From Paulownia fortunei (Eukaryota > Streptophyta > Magnoliopsida > Lamiales > Paulowniaceae): 64,000 nt of DNA. The notes beneath the pieces were generated by a model, which saw nothing but the letters and a program-made list of their open reading frames with translations, was not told the origin of the DNA and searched no databases. The stretch spans positions 14,890,673-14,954,672 of the forward strand of contig CM033115.1 in NCBI GenBank assembly GCA_019321725.1, written 5' to 3'. Positions 36,040-48,369 of this stretch are shown here, piece after piece. Every line of letters starts with the position of its first letter. The stretch's first letter is position 1. A program made the translations under genes and the position numbers.

Positions 36040-37526
36040 CATTGTACGAGCCTTCACTAGGTTGTCTTCCCAAGATGACTATTATGACTCCAATAATGGG
36101 GAGATTATCATTTCTACGACTCCCCCTATATGTTTATGCAGCTTATCTTCTCTTCGGGGAGGGCTTTGCTGACGACAGTTCTATTAAGCATCTTGGGAGC
36201 CTTGATTTATAAACTCCTTTAGGTACCCTGATTGTATGAGCTTCTCAGTGTCCTTTTTCAGATGAAAGAATTCCTTGGTGGTGTACCCTTGATCACGATA
36301 GAAGCGGCAATACTTGTTAGACTTCATCTTTTTAGGATCATTCTTTGACTTTCTTAGGGCTTAGATTATCTCTTGTTGTTCCATAACCACTAGCACTTTC
36401 ATCATTAGGGTGTTTAGTGGAGTGTATCATGGGTATCCTAGTGAGACGTGCTTCCGCACTCTAATGTGCTTCTCACTCTCATTCTCTTTATCTTTGTGCT
36501 TTCTCTTTACTTCCACTCTTGAGAGTGTGGTCTTTTCTATGTGAATGTACTTCTCTGATCTAGCCTGGAACTTCTTTAGCATGTTGGGGGGTCTCCCCGC
36601 AATAGACTCCTTGAACTTCCTATGGCGAAGGTTCTGTTGCACAATATTGGTGAGCACCTCATGGTTGACGTTAGGAACTTCTTGCATCGTCTTCACAAAG
36701 CACCTAATAGATATGAGATTGTCTTGGGGTACTTTTGGCTAACAGAAAATTGGTGCAATAATCTCTGCTTTAGCTGCTCAAGGTGGTTATACTACCAGTG
36801 GGCAGTTGGTTGAATTATGATAATGCACGCTTGGAAAGCATAGTGTGGAAGATCTTGTAAAATGCAGCATCACTTAAGCCATACAAATTAACCTTGTTAT
36901 AAAACTTGTTAAGATCCTTGATCCCATCAAATTCTGAGATGTTCCAAATCTTGACCCTCGTAGGGGGGAGACTCTACTATGATGGTGGGTAAAAAATGGT
37001 TGTATTTGGGCGGCACCACCTCGATGGGTAGGACTCCTCTAGAAGTTAGCATGACCTCGAGGGCATAGTTTACAACAAGGTATCCATTCCTTCCATCGCC
37101 ATCTGACGCCTTGTATCCTTCTCGAGGAAAAAAGCTCAGTTGTTGACCTCCTCTCTAGTATTAACCTCCCACGATCATGATCTTTTATGCCTCCGCTCAG
37201 TCCTCTTGGGAGCTGGGGAGGTATCCCAACTTCAGGGAGAAAAAGTGAAGGGGCTCTTCCATCCATTAGTTCTCAACAAACTATGCGACAGCTCTTGCTG
37301 TAGCTCTCATTGAGTTGTCATCTATCAACGCTCACAGAGCTTCTTGGGTGATCTACAGTATCGTTGGTTGAGCTGGCCCCTCCGAACGCAGTGGTTGTAG
37401 GCATGTTGATGAAAAGGCTCCTGCAGCTGGTCCACTCTGATGTTGTTGTCTTTTTTTTCCTGAGAGGCATCTTGAATGCTTGTTTATCTAACTCTAGACC
37501 CGGTCCGCATCTTAAATGTTTTGGTA
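36040..37526 (-). pseudogene. Tat-like gag (multiply broken)
   Basis: The clearest part (36696-36427) reads MKTMQEVPNVNHEVLTNIV, RHRKFKESIAGRPPNML and ARSEKYIHIE, a standard stretch of Tat-type gag before the zinc knuckle. N-terminal pieces in other frames lie at 37039-37266 and 37318-37526. The coding line is spread over several frames with stops, so no full Gag can be made. Gag normally forms the cytoplasmic particle that packages element RNA. Confidence 0.7.
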
Positions 37527-37550
37527 GGGTTCCTATAGACAATGCCAAAA
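37527..37550 (-). other. Primer-binding site of the Tat-like element
   Basis: Minus strand TTTTGGCATTGTCTATAGGA corresponds to the TTTTGGCGCCGTCTGTGGGA site of Tat-type gypsy elements. The differences are chiefly C-to-T and G-to-A changes at former CG positions. It begins immediately after the LTR end (CA at 37552-37551). Confidence 0.65.
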
Positions 37551-38844
37551 TGAAATAGTATAGATTCAAACCTGCAAACGCCAGCTCCTTGCGAGAACCA
37601 GAGCAGGTGATAATAAGTTGAGAACTGAAAGTTGTAAAAGTTCGATATGAATGACGTACCTCAAAATGGTAGAAATTAGGGGTATTTATAGTTGTCTAGA
37701 GGGTTATAATTCAATATAGCCTGGTTCATGGACTATTAGAGTTTTATTAGTTTGTTGGGTCTCTTAGACTTGGCTTTTGGGCTCTTGCTGGGTTTTAGCT
37801 CATTAATATCTAAATAATAAATATTAAAATAAATATCTTTATATTGATTTAATACCAAGGGCATATAGTTCTGCTTAATATCATATATTCACGATATTAT
37901 TTGATATTTATATTTAACCTCCAGTCTAAGAAAAAAAATTCAATAAATATTAAGTATAATTTAATTCACATAGAATTTATTATAGTGCTATGAATCTATT
38001 TAATTCATCTAATTTATTAATTCCATGATTACTCCTCTAAAAATCTGAAATTGTACTCTTGTAATTATAATAACAAGTAGTCAATTGTTATAATCATTAC
38101 ATATGGTTTGGCCCTCCATAGACGATTCATAACTAAAACTAGATTTTTATTAACCTCTCTAATTATCTCTTCATCCTTGTCTATCATTAATTCACTAGTA
38201 AATAATTAATTTATAATCAAATTATAAATTTAGCACTCAAATCGTTCAATCCTAGAATTAACTAACAAATGAATCGTCTTTTCACTTCTCGCGGGAAGGT
38301 ATAGATTTCGTATCTGTAAGTTATATTTTCAACTACATATTCTAGTATGTTCTCAAATGCAAGTGTTAGGAATGCTAATTAACAAACTTTTAATGAACAA
38401 ATCAAGTATTGCAAGTGTTAGTTATGATCATCTAATGATGTTATTTAAATTTTGAAAAAATAACATAATTTAGGTAAAAATTCAAATCATATATGATCCA
38501 ATCTTATATAATCACATTATATAAAGTACATCCATTATGATATCACTATATCAATAGTTTGAATAAGACTGTCACATTTTCAATATTAATGGACCGTATT
38601 AATAATGATTTAACTTAAAATTCCAACTTTAATTAATTTCATAATGGACTAATTTAATTTATTATCCATTATCTTAGTCCTCTCGTATACAATACTTATA
38701 TACTAAGGTTATGATCACATTAATAAACAGAGATTTTATGATATTTATCAGTATACCAATATGCACAAAATCAAGTATGAAAAATTATTTTATTAACTCA
38801 ACAAATAATGCACAAGTACATGCTTTTAAGACGTTATCCTAACA
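37551..38844 (-). repeat. 5' LTR of the Tat-like element (~1.29 kb)
   Basis: On the minus strand it opens TGTTAGGATAACG at 38844 and closes ...CTATTTCA at 37551, directly before the primer-binding site. A TATA box (CTATAAATACCCC, around 37680-37692) lies about 130 bp from the end. A CAAGTGTTAG motif is repeated near 38360 and 38417. There is no second LTR in the window for comparison. Confidence 0.55.
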
Positions 38845-38849
38845 ATATT

Positions 38850-40370
38850 AGCTATCAAAATTAGAAATTATGTAATTTTTTTCAATTTTAATTCACTATT
38901 CATTGATTCAGTGATAATTTTAATTTAAATTGGTTTGAAATGCAAAGATTGGCTAATATTCATGCTTTATCCCCATAAAATTTCCATTTTTTTGAATTTT
39001 CAGACAATTTAATCCTATTTTTTTAATTTTTCCAATCTCTTTTCAAATTTTCGATCAAATTAAACTAATTGCTGCTGAGCCAGTAGATCACAAGCTAAAA
39101 TTAAAAAATGGCTAGATAAAGAATAAAATTTGAAATTAGGCTAACTTACAGGACCAAAAATGCATTTTTTTCCATATAAAAATTATGAAGTGATGACAAA
39201 TTAGTAGAAACATGTGCTTGATATGGCATGTATTTTATTGAATCTATGAGCTCTATTAAGAACTCACACCCTTATCAATAATATCCAAACAATAGTTTGC
39301 ACAAGGAAATTACTTTTACATTTTTTCTATGCCCAAAATAATGAGCCCAAGTTGCTCTCAGAAAGAGCACATTGTATAGTGTACACTAATATGTTGTCGT
39401 TTGTGATCATCAATACACATACTAGGATTCAAATCTTGAGATGCTGCGACAAATTATATGCAACAATTAGCTTTGTTCCAGCCTTCCAGGTATATGAAGT
39501 GGTAATGGCACATTATTCACATTTTTCTCTTTAATAAAAGTTTAGTTTGAATCTTAGAGAGATTGTATTAAGATATTCAAGTTTAATTATGACGTCCTAC
39601 ATTAACAAATGTATGTATACAAAGGGATATAGGCATATGGTTTGAACAATACAAATGTTGTAGGACCGAGCGAACGATACAAATATTGTAGGACCAAGCG
39701 CTATATTTTGATTATATTTCTGCCATGAGAATAATTGTTGTCACACAAACTAACAATCCCCTCCCAACAATTACCATGAGGATCTGACACACAGTCCAAC
39801 AAATTTCTCTTTGATAAATGTATACTACTTGTTTATGTCCTAATTTTTTCATTGTTGATTAATGAATTTTAGGAATGGTCTTATAAAAATAAAAATAAAA
39901 ATAAGTTCAAACACATATTCCTCTAGCACCAATAAAAATCTGCGTTGAGATTCTGCAAATAATAAGTTAATTATTTAGTTGAAATGTAACATGGTTTATG
40001 GAATCTCAATGTATTCCCTAGTTTACTGACACACAAGAAATAATCGATCCATAGTTTTACCATTATTCTGTTATTTGTTTCTTAATCCATAGTTTTACGT
40101 ACATCCAATAGAAGTTTTTTTAGCAAAATTAAAATTATGGTTGTCAAATTCTTTGACTAGACATCCCACGTTATTTGCAATACGTAGGAAAACAAAATAA
40201 AATTTCAAATTAGAAGATTTGAAAATTATGAAATGTGAAATCTTTACGAGCTCAAATCATTCGTTTGGTTATCCTTCGATCTAAATGTGAAGGTAAAGCA
40301 AATTAAATACAATCTAACCATAAAAAGAAAATCAATAGACATACTCAAAGTTAGTACATGAAAATATAGA
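38850..40370. other. Intergenic AT-rich stretch
   Basis: No gene was recognised. The motif 'acaaatgttgtaggaccgagcga' is followed by a near copy within 30 bases (39645-39695), a small local duplication. Confidence 0.45.
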
Positions 40371-40564
40371 GCTTCACATAAACTTTTAGTAATACAGATA
40401 TCAATATTATTCAGCTATAAAAGCTTGCAACGGGAAACAAAAAACAATCAAAACATATCAACCACAAACACTTGCACAAATTCCATAACACATAAATCAA
40501 ACATAATCACTCGACGTACGTAACTTTTTCACTGGAACATATTAGTTATTGATATTTTGATGTA

Positions 40565-40780
40565 TCAAGGTCGATGCCAGATAGTCGGGATCAACTTATG
40601 GACAGAAGGGCTTGCCCGACGAACCGGAGAATGGTTGTAGCCCTTTTTCACACTTTCAGGGCAGCAATCCACATTGTTTCCTTGGCAGCAAGGAATCCAA
40701 GCTGGACCTACTGCTTGCACAGTTGTAATGGTTAGAAGGAGAAAAATGAAAACACAAACATTGATGAATTTCTTGGCCAT
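40565..40780 (-). CDS. Small secreted cysteine-containing peptide, 71 residues
   Basis: The frame starts at ATG 40780 and ends at TGA 40565. Residues 1-23 form a clear signal peptide: Lys-Lys, then a long hydrophobic run VFIFLLLTITTV and a small-residue cleavage site (VQA). The mature part begins VGPAWIPCCQGNNVDCCPE and has two Cys-Cys pairs (31/32, 39/40). A basic VRRA site follows, then a short tail ending in Ile-Trp-His-Arg-Pro. Upstream on the same strand are a TATA box (40855-40866) and a short leader, so this looks like a complete transcribed gene. The upstream in-frame GTG is not used as the start. The RR site and proline-rich tail suggest processing to a short apoplastic peptide, but no CLE, CEP, IDA, PSK or RALF motif is present. 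Function unknown. Confidence 0.65.
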   Translation of the reverse strand: MAKKFINVCVFIFLLLTITTVQAVGPAWIPCCQGNNVDCCPESVKKGYNHSPVRRASPSVHKLIPTIWHRP

Positions 40781-40854
40781 GAAAATATGTAAGGAAGTGA
40801 TCACTTCTTTTGTGGTTTTGGTTTTTCAAGTTGAGGGTTGAGGGATATAGTTTT

Positions 40855-40866
40855 CACTATATATAA
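40855..40866 (-). promoter_or_regulatory. TATA box of the small secreted peptide gene
   Basis: ATTATATATAGT on the minus strand lies about 75 bp before the ATG at 40780. That leaves room for a leader of about 45 nt that is A/C-rich (CCAAAACCACAAAAG), usual for strongly expressed plant genes. Confidence 0.6.
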
Positions 40867-40869
40867 TAA

Positions 40870-41800
40870 GGCTGAACCTAGTGAGGAAGAGGCCAATGGT
40901 TTATTTTGACTTTATAATATTATAGATTGTATTAATTTATGAGTGATTATTCTTTTGATAGGTCAAGCTGGGGTTAAAACGAGGCCAATAGTGTATTTTA
41001 ACTCAGAATTGGTGACGAAGAAGCCAATGTCTTTTTTTTTTTTTTTTTTTAAATTTTATATTGTAATTTTTATAAATGACTATTCTTGTTCAAGGGAGGT
41101 AAACGAATTGAATCAAATCGAACACCATATTATTTAAATTTGAATTGAATTAATTGTTAAAATTTGAAATATTTTATTTTTTAATTAATAAAATTAAAGT
41201 AAACTAATTAAGATTCAAAACTTATCAAATGATAAAAGGTATTCTAGTTCAATATGTAATGTGAATAAAATTAAGCTCAAACGAGCATTTACCAATGGAG
41301 CATTATGTTGCAACTTGATATGGTGAGGACCATAAACAATGATGGGTAACAGTCAAGTAAAATAAATAATATCGTGATTGGAAACATAAATAATCTAGCT
41401 TTCATCATAGATGTTGAGATCATTGAACAAATGTGAGAACCTTTACTGCAATTCTCTGTTCGTCTTGAATAGTAATTAATAGTAGGGGCTCCATTAGGAA
41501 ATAAAATGAATAACTTCGATTCAGCGAGTATCTTACCCCCCCCCCCCCCTTCCCTTTGGACTTCGGAATGATTTAAAGAAAGATCTCCACTCTCCTTCTA
41601 TTCAACTGGTCGAGTCAAGTTGACCTTCGTCGCTAGTAGTGATCTCAAAGTCAATAGAGTTATTGTTCTTCATCCGACATGCTAGCTTGCGATAGTGGTA
41701 ATCATGAACCTCTCGCATCTTTTACTTTCTAACCTACTATAATTGATTATAACCATCTCATCTAGTGGACACAGTTGTTACAATCCTGAAAAGTTGATAG
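40870..41800. other. Intergenic, low-complexity runs
   Basis: Holds a T run (41033-41051), a C14 run (41536-41549) and AT-rich sequence. A GC-richer piece at 41560-41700 has no open frame I recognise. Confidence 0.5.
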
Positions 41801-41814
41801 GGAAGGGGGGGAAT

Positions 41815-42958
41815 AACCTTGTGAACCCGATGGAAAAATGTTTTAGGTTAATAGAATCTTTTACTAATAATATTTCTATGCATTCCAAGATGAATTAGCC
41901 TACGTTAGAAAATTGTTTTGCATGGTATTTATGCAAAGGTGGGTAAAAAATTAAAGTCGTGAAATTATTTATTTATTTATTTTATCAAAATTTTAGTTCT
42001 ATATGTAGTACTATTTTATTTTATTTTTTGGCTAAATTTATTTGCCGTAGAAAAGAAATTCCTTATCCTTTGTTTATAAGAAGTAATTTACAATTTTTTT
42101 AATGAGTAGAAAACACATGATTATTATCGAGGCACATTAACTGTCCAATCCATCCCTATCAAGAGCACAAGGCGAAAAATCATTAGGATTCGACAAAGGT
42201 TTTTTTTCTGAAATAATCGAACCAAACATTGTAATCAAGGCCCTAAACAATGGACAAAAATATCATTATCAAAATAATTTGTCACCATTTTTATGTTTTG
42301 CCTGTCTTTATTATTATAATTATACAATGGCAAATTGCGAGTCATTGATCGTTGTCAACAGATTTTAAAATCATCGCACAAATGTGAGCACCTTTAAATA
42401 TTTTGAACCTGAAAAAATATTCTAGGTTAATAGAATCTTTTATTAATAATTATTGCTATGCATTTCCATAATGAATTAGCCTAGCTAAATTCAGAAAATG
42501 TTTTGTTTACGTGGTACTTAAGCAAAGGTGGGTCTAAAATTAAGGTCGTGAAATTATTTACTTATTTATTTCTTAAAAATTTAATTCAATACTTAGGACT
42601 ATTTTATTTTATTTTATTTTTTTGGCTAAATTTATTTTGCCATAAATACAGAAATTCCTTATGCTTTGTTTATAAGGAGAAGTAATTTAAAACAGTTTCA
42701 GGATGAATCTTATCGAGGCACATTAACATCCCAATCCATCCCTATCAAGGACACAAGATAAAGAATCATTGGAGTTCGTCAATAAGGTTCTTTTCTGAAT
42801 AATCGAACCAAACGTTGTTATCAAGGGACCCTAAACAATGAATAGAAATATCATTATCGAAAAATTTTGCCCCCTTTTATATTTTGTCTTCTTTGTTATG
42901 ATAATTATATAATGGTAAACTTGATCATTGTTAACATATTTTGACGTAGCTTAGCCAT
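41815..42958 (+). repeat. Tandem duplication, period ~578 bp
   Basis: The block starting 'taggttaatagaatctttta' (41844) recurs at 42422. It continues through 'atgaattagcct', 'aaaggtgggt', 'tttataagaagtaattta', 'aatccatccctatcaag' and 'aatcgaaccaaac' in the same order. The joining sequence near 42370 ('atcgcacaaatgtgagcacc') resembles 41422 ('attgaacaaatgtgagaacc'), so the unit may begin there. The copies differ by many substitutions and small indels, so the duplication is old. No coding was seen. Confidence 0.75.
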
Positions 42959-42959
42959 G

Positions 42960-44480
42960 CTTGATAGAAACATACATTCTTGAGGCAATTTTTTTTTTTC
43001 TCTCTTTAAGTTGGTCTCCTAGATTTTTAATCCTTTTTTTTTATTTGAAAATTGATTTAGGTCCTTTTAACTTCGAAAAAATCAGAGATTTAGGATAGCC
43101 ACCTATTCTAGCAGGTCAAAATGACCGAATATGCTGACTTGGCTGAGAATTTGGAAAAAAATTAATTTTGGAGGGAAAATTATTTACTTGGTTGCCTAGG
43201 TGGAGATTTGGAGGGGGCAAAAGCTAACTGGAATTTTTTTTGTTATTTATATTTCAATAAAATCAAAATATATATATATATAGGAAAATTATTTAGAAAT
43301 TTAAATAGTTTTTTATTTTTAAAAAAAATGTAAAATAATATAGAAAATTTACAAAAAATAAAGAAAAAATGTTAATAAAATTTCAAATTTAAAATTAAAA
43401 AATATATTATAATTCAACAATAAGCAAAATGGAAATTTGTTTCATATTATTATAAAGTTCAATTAGAAAGTTGTTTCTTCCCTTTATAAAATTTCAAAAA
43501 TCAGTTCAATGAAATTAAAAAATAACTTAAAAATATTGCACAAAAAATACAATCTTTTGATATTTTAAAATAGTATAATTTTAATATAATTTAGAAAGTC
43601 ATGAATTGTATGTAAGATAGAAATATACTTACATGATTTGTGTAATGTTAATTGAGATCCATAGATTTTAATAATTTGTTAATTATTTAATTTACATAAG
43701 AATATAGTGAGTTAACAATTAATAAAATTTTATTAGATTGTGGAAAGCTATTGGATAATTGTGGGATTCTTAACTATCGACTAGAAAACTTAATTAAAAT
43801 TGACACAATAGATTGTTCAATTCACTAATTACAGTGAATCATAAACCCTAGGTTTTTAAGTCACTAAATTTCATCTTTGCTAGCTTTGAGTTTTATTTAG
43901 CTTTAGTGTTATTTTAGTTTTACAGTCATCAACTTCATCTTATATTCAAATAAAATTAAAGTTAACATAATTTCGGTACTTAATAACAATTAGTTATTAT
44001 GGGAATGATACTCTACTTATTTTTATATTATTTATTAATAATAATGTGTACTTGCATTTACAAAATCCGCAACACTAGCCATAATATAATACATATGCTT
44101 CAATATGAGTGGAAAGAATTGAATTAATATTTAATAGTCAATTCTTAACTCATTATTCTCTTTGTACGCTCACACTTAAATATCTCTTTTATATCGTGTT
44201 CTAGTCCATTTGACTATTTATAATATAATAAAGAGCATTTTAGCTAGTAATTTTTTCATTTTGAAAAGTAGCAGCACTAAAGAACATAATATTGTGGTTG
44301 AAGGTTTTATGACATCAAAATTAATATATATATATATATATATATAATATGCATGCTAGTTAAAAATTTAGATAGTAATATTGGGAATATAGAATTCATT
44401 TTGTGGATAGAGATACATCAGTGTTTTGTCAGCATAAGTTGATTTTAGTGGGTGTACGTTTTGTATAAATTACAAGCAAT
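42960..44480. other. Intergenic, with one Mutator-type terminal remnant
   Basis: 'ggtctcctagatttttaatcc' and 'gatttaggtccttttaacttc' (43010-43075) resemble the repetitive terminal repeats of Mutator-like elements, but no partner was found. The rest is AT-rich, with a (TA)n run at 44321-44347. Confidence 0.4.
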
Positions 44481-44486
44481 ATAATG

Positions 44487-45325
44487 TGATAGATTTGTTT
44501 TAGTGCTATTCACAATTTTACTTTTTAAATAGTTTGTTGCAACAAGTAAAAGATAGTAACATAAATGAGACATGAAATTTTTACGTGCTTCAAGTACAAA
44601 TGTACTCTACATACACGAGAATATCCCCTACAATGAATACTTCACTAATTCAAATTACAGTTATAATATTGAGACTTATTTAAAATATAAAGACTCTTTC
44701 TTTACTAATGATATCGTTCTTGAACAAATCAATTAGTGAATTTTCATCGAAATCCCCTCTACTTTTAAGTTTGCATTATTGAACTTCCTTTAACGCTAAA
44801 ATTCCTGCAAATGACAGATCGATCTTCTCCTGAAGATCTTCAAAATTCTTCCCCGAAGAGTTACGCTTATCTCCCAAAAGGCTCACTCTCTTCTCCCAAA
44901 GAGTGAATAAAAACGAGATCAATCATAAAGCTTGAAGTCATGTGTGTCTTCTCTCAAAAAGGTGTGTACTTTATCTTGTTCTTTGAGGTTTTTATGTAAC
45001 ATCAATTAAGTTCAAATCTTCACTTCAAAAGTATCCAAATATATTGTATAAATAATACAAGATATATCAAGATCTTTTCTTTATCAGTAAAAGATCTCAA
45101 CTTATCTTGTAAGCAAAATTTTCAAATATTTCCATCAATACAATCCAATCAAATATGTACAAGATAAACAAGACAATTAATTCATATAAGGTAAATCAAT
45201 AAAATTAATTAAAATTATGCAAGATAACAAAGTGCTAATCAATGCCAACTAATCAAATCATGATTAATTGTAATCTCATCATAATCATAATTATGATTTC
45301 TTCATTATCAATTATGATTCTAACA
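44487..45325 (-). repeat. 3' LTR of the copia element
   Basis: 839 bp, minus strand TGTTAGAATC...AATCTATCA. It is colinear with the 5' LTR and shares 'caacatcaattaagttc' and 'gacaattaattcatataag'. A perfect TGTTGCAACA lies at 44535-44544, where the other LTR has TTGCAATA. Confidence 0.9.
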
Positions 45326-45341
45326 ATTTTCCACTTTGGCA
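45326..45341 (-). other. Polypurine tract before the 3' LTR
   Basis: Minus strand GCCAAAGTGGAAAATT abuts the LTR start. CAAAGTGGGAGA-type tracts prime plus-strand synthesis in plant copia elements. Confidence 0.6.
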
Positions 45342-45949
45342 TTGATTAGTCAAATCTAACAAATATCAACTCTCCTTAAATTCAAAAGTTTTCAAAATAA
45401 ATCAACTTTCCTTAAGTGCATATATTCCAAAGAATCAGTCAACATTTGTTGCAACAAAGCAACATGTTGTTACAATAATCCACAAACTCCCTCTACAAAA
45501 ATGATAAGTATATTTGTAAAATAGAATTCATAATCCTAATGCTGAAAGCAATTAAGTTTCAAATCACCCAAGCATATCCTATCAAGTAAAGCAGTCTTAA
45601 AAAACATCAGCATAAAGCAATCTCAAAAAAGTTCTAATAGCATCAGATTTATCCTCAGCCGCAAGATCATGTTTTGAATCATTAACTTCAGCATTTCACT
45701 TCTTCTTCTCTCCCTTTTGAACCAATCGATGGCGCAGGAGAATTAACATCATCATCTCTGTTGACTAGCCTCCTTCTTAGGTTCTTCTTCAACATGCTTA
45801 ATGAAGACTGTCGCTATAGTTGTTACAACAGAACCATTGCAAGAATTTCATCACTTCAACGAGGCCTTGAATAGTGTAATCAATTAATTCTATTGTCTAA
45901 CCTCTCTCAATTCCTCTTCAATCATGAGTGAGGAAACTCCTTCTCAATA

Positions 45950-47591
45950 TATGTTGCAACATGATCATAGAACAGAATTGCAAGATTGCAACAAAATCAC
46001 TCTCCCCTTATGTTCTTGAACATAAGAATTCAAGAAGTAAATTAGAATCCACATAATCCAAACCAAAATTAAGATCATTAGAGCATAGCAACAACAAAAC
46101 ATGAATAATAGTAAGGGTATCAAGTAAACATCAAACACTTATAATAGTAAGATCATCATACTATCGTCCAAAAAATAATGGCAAGTGAGTATCAACAATA
46201 AAATAAACTCCTCCTAAATCATAAATCAGTTATTATAATTAAACAGATCTTGAGACATCATTAAAACCATTTTCATTTTTAACCATAAAGCATCAAGATA
46301 TCATCAAAATTTAGATCTTCTATCGGTGTCAACAATATCATTTTTATCGAGCCTTCTATCTGCATCATTAGTCTCAGTCTTTTCATGATCAAAATTTTCA
46401 GAGTAGAGGAATATTCTTTGAAATATCATGACCTACAAAGGATGCTGCCACATTGGCAGGATGAACCACCAACATTATTTGGTTCCTTTCCTTTACCTTT
46501 TCCTTTGAAGTCATCATATTTAGCTTCTATTCAAGAAAACTTCATTAGCAGAATCTATCTAATAGAAGTCATTAATAACAAAAGAAGAAAGAATCAGATA
46601 CATGATTCCAAACAATATTTTTTCCAAATCTAGAAAAGTCATCATTCTTGACTTTCTTGGACAATGTGGAGTAGAACTCATGCACTACTGATTGAACATA
46701 AGGTGCAACTTTAATTACCATCCCCAGTAGTCAACTTTGCTGCAACGAATCAACAAACCCCAGTTTTTCATATTGCGACAAGTCAATAAAAAATACTAGA
46801 TAGAAAGCAACTTATCTCATAAGGGAAATCATATCAAACTTTCTTCTCAACAGGCTCAGTTTAGGAATCACCTTGTAGACTTGATTCTAAATCATAATTT
46901 GAAGTGTTAACAACTTGGACATTATTGTCCAATCGTGATGAGCATCAAAGTACAGTCTGATGAGTTTTTTCTTCTAGTTCATAGGAGGGATCATCATCCA
47001 CCACTTTCTTTTTCCCTTTATTAGCAGAAGGTATGATAGCCTATAGAAATCCTGCAAACCCAAGGTGGATACACATGTGGTCCTCCTATTTTGGTTGATG
47101 ATTCAGGCTATGGAATTAGCTAAATAGGTTCTTCCACAGTTTCTATTACAACAATATGGTTCTTGTGTTGCAACATGTGGATTTCCAAAGGGTCCTAAAA
47201 GTAGAAACTCGATAATATCTACTTCAATTCGTCATAATTCCATCGAAGTACTAGAAAGAGCTTCAATCGGATCTACAATTTCTTCAACCACCACAACTGT
47301 TGACTCTTGTATTTGAGTGTCATCACCAACCCCTTCATCTGTCATCATGGGCTCGCCTTCTTCAATTTCTTTCCCTACAACCTCTTCTCGCCATGGCAAT
47401 GCAATGGGCATATTAGGATCAACCATGACTAGATTATATACAGTAAGTGGAAGAGATTGCTTTGGTTTAACACTTGGTTGCCGTGTGTGACTAGCACCAG
47501 CTGAGGAGCTTTCCTTTCTCTTGGTGGATTTTGTCCGTCTTTAATTGAAGTTCCTCTCTTTTTGGAGCTTATACTAGTTTTCACCATGATT
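45950..47591 (-). pseudogene. Envelope-like reading frame of the copia element (decayed)
   Basis: From ATG 47591 the minus strand reads MVKTSISSKKRGTSIKDG. A one-base shift follows, then a Ser-rich stretch and LPLTVYNLVMVDPNMPIALP, then an acidic Glu/Val/Asp-rich part to 47232. Fragments further left (GKKKVVDDDPSYELEE near 47020) continue the theme. The location, after RNase H and before the polypurine tract, and the Lys/Ser-rich N-terminus fit the third ORF of Sirevirus elements, called envelope-like although its role is unproven. No convincing membrane segment was seen. Confidence 0.5.
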
Positions 47592-48369
47592 AAGACCTAT
47601 AAGATTAAAGTAAAGAGTAACAGAGCAACCTACGGGTTGAAGAAGAAATAGAGAAAAACATAAATAAAGGAAATTAGGGTTTTCAGTTTCTGAATGTCAC
47701 ATTCTGTTGCATCAGATAATTTCAAATCACTTTTATATTTATCCAAATCTCTTATGATATATTTCCAAGCACACACAGATTCCTAATTTATGCCTATAAA
47801 AAGAAAATATCAAAATGCATGAATTTTGAATATAATAAAACATGTCATATGTTTTTAAAAAATTAAATCTTTATGTGTCAAGCTCCGAATCTCGTCAAAC
47901 ATACATGCAAAAGAAAACTTTGATTACATTCTAAATTCAATTCATCAAATATTTTGAGAGAGAGATTTCATATCATTTTTCTTTTCTTTTTTTTTGTATT
48001 GTAAAATGATCTTCTCTCTCACATTTGAATTGGATTTAACTAGTTAGTAGTTTTCACTATATTCCAAGGATAGCTCTTTTCTCATGAAAAATTATTTTAT
48101 TTAAATCATAAGACACAAGATATATTTTTTACATGACTAGCTCCACATAATTGGATAAGTAATTTTTTCTGTCAAAGGCTTCCATATAAACACAATATCA
48201 AGGAACATTTGACAGAATATTGTCAAAATTTTACAAAGCAGTCTTGTTCTAATATTTTGTTCTAATGAGATTCAGCAGAACAAGACTTCAAAATTTGACC
48301 ATTTAGAACATATGTCGAACAAATGCAAAATGCCTAATGCAGTTCCTATCATGCTATGTAAAATTTGCT

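Larger units (their letters stand above)
35000..38844 (-). mobile_element. Tat-like Ty3/gypsy element, non-autonomous, minus strand
   Basis: From right to left it has an LTR (38844-37551), a primer-binding site (37550-37527), gag, a protease-like domain ending near 35517, and then an untranslated 3' region (35480-35000). That region includes phrases typical of Tat elements, such as 'ccaagtgggatagtagttg' and 'cctataagaagtgtagaata'. Reverse transcriptase, RNase H and integrase are not present between protease and the 3' region. This is a gag-protease derivative that would need enzymes from elsewhere. No 3' LTR was found; the element is cut by the neighbouring Athila-like LTR. Confidence 0.65.

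Noticed and set aside
43830..43860. AAACCCTAGG as telomere-like repeat
   Set aside because: A single partial copy of the plant telomere motif, not a tract.
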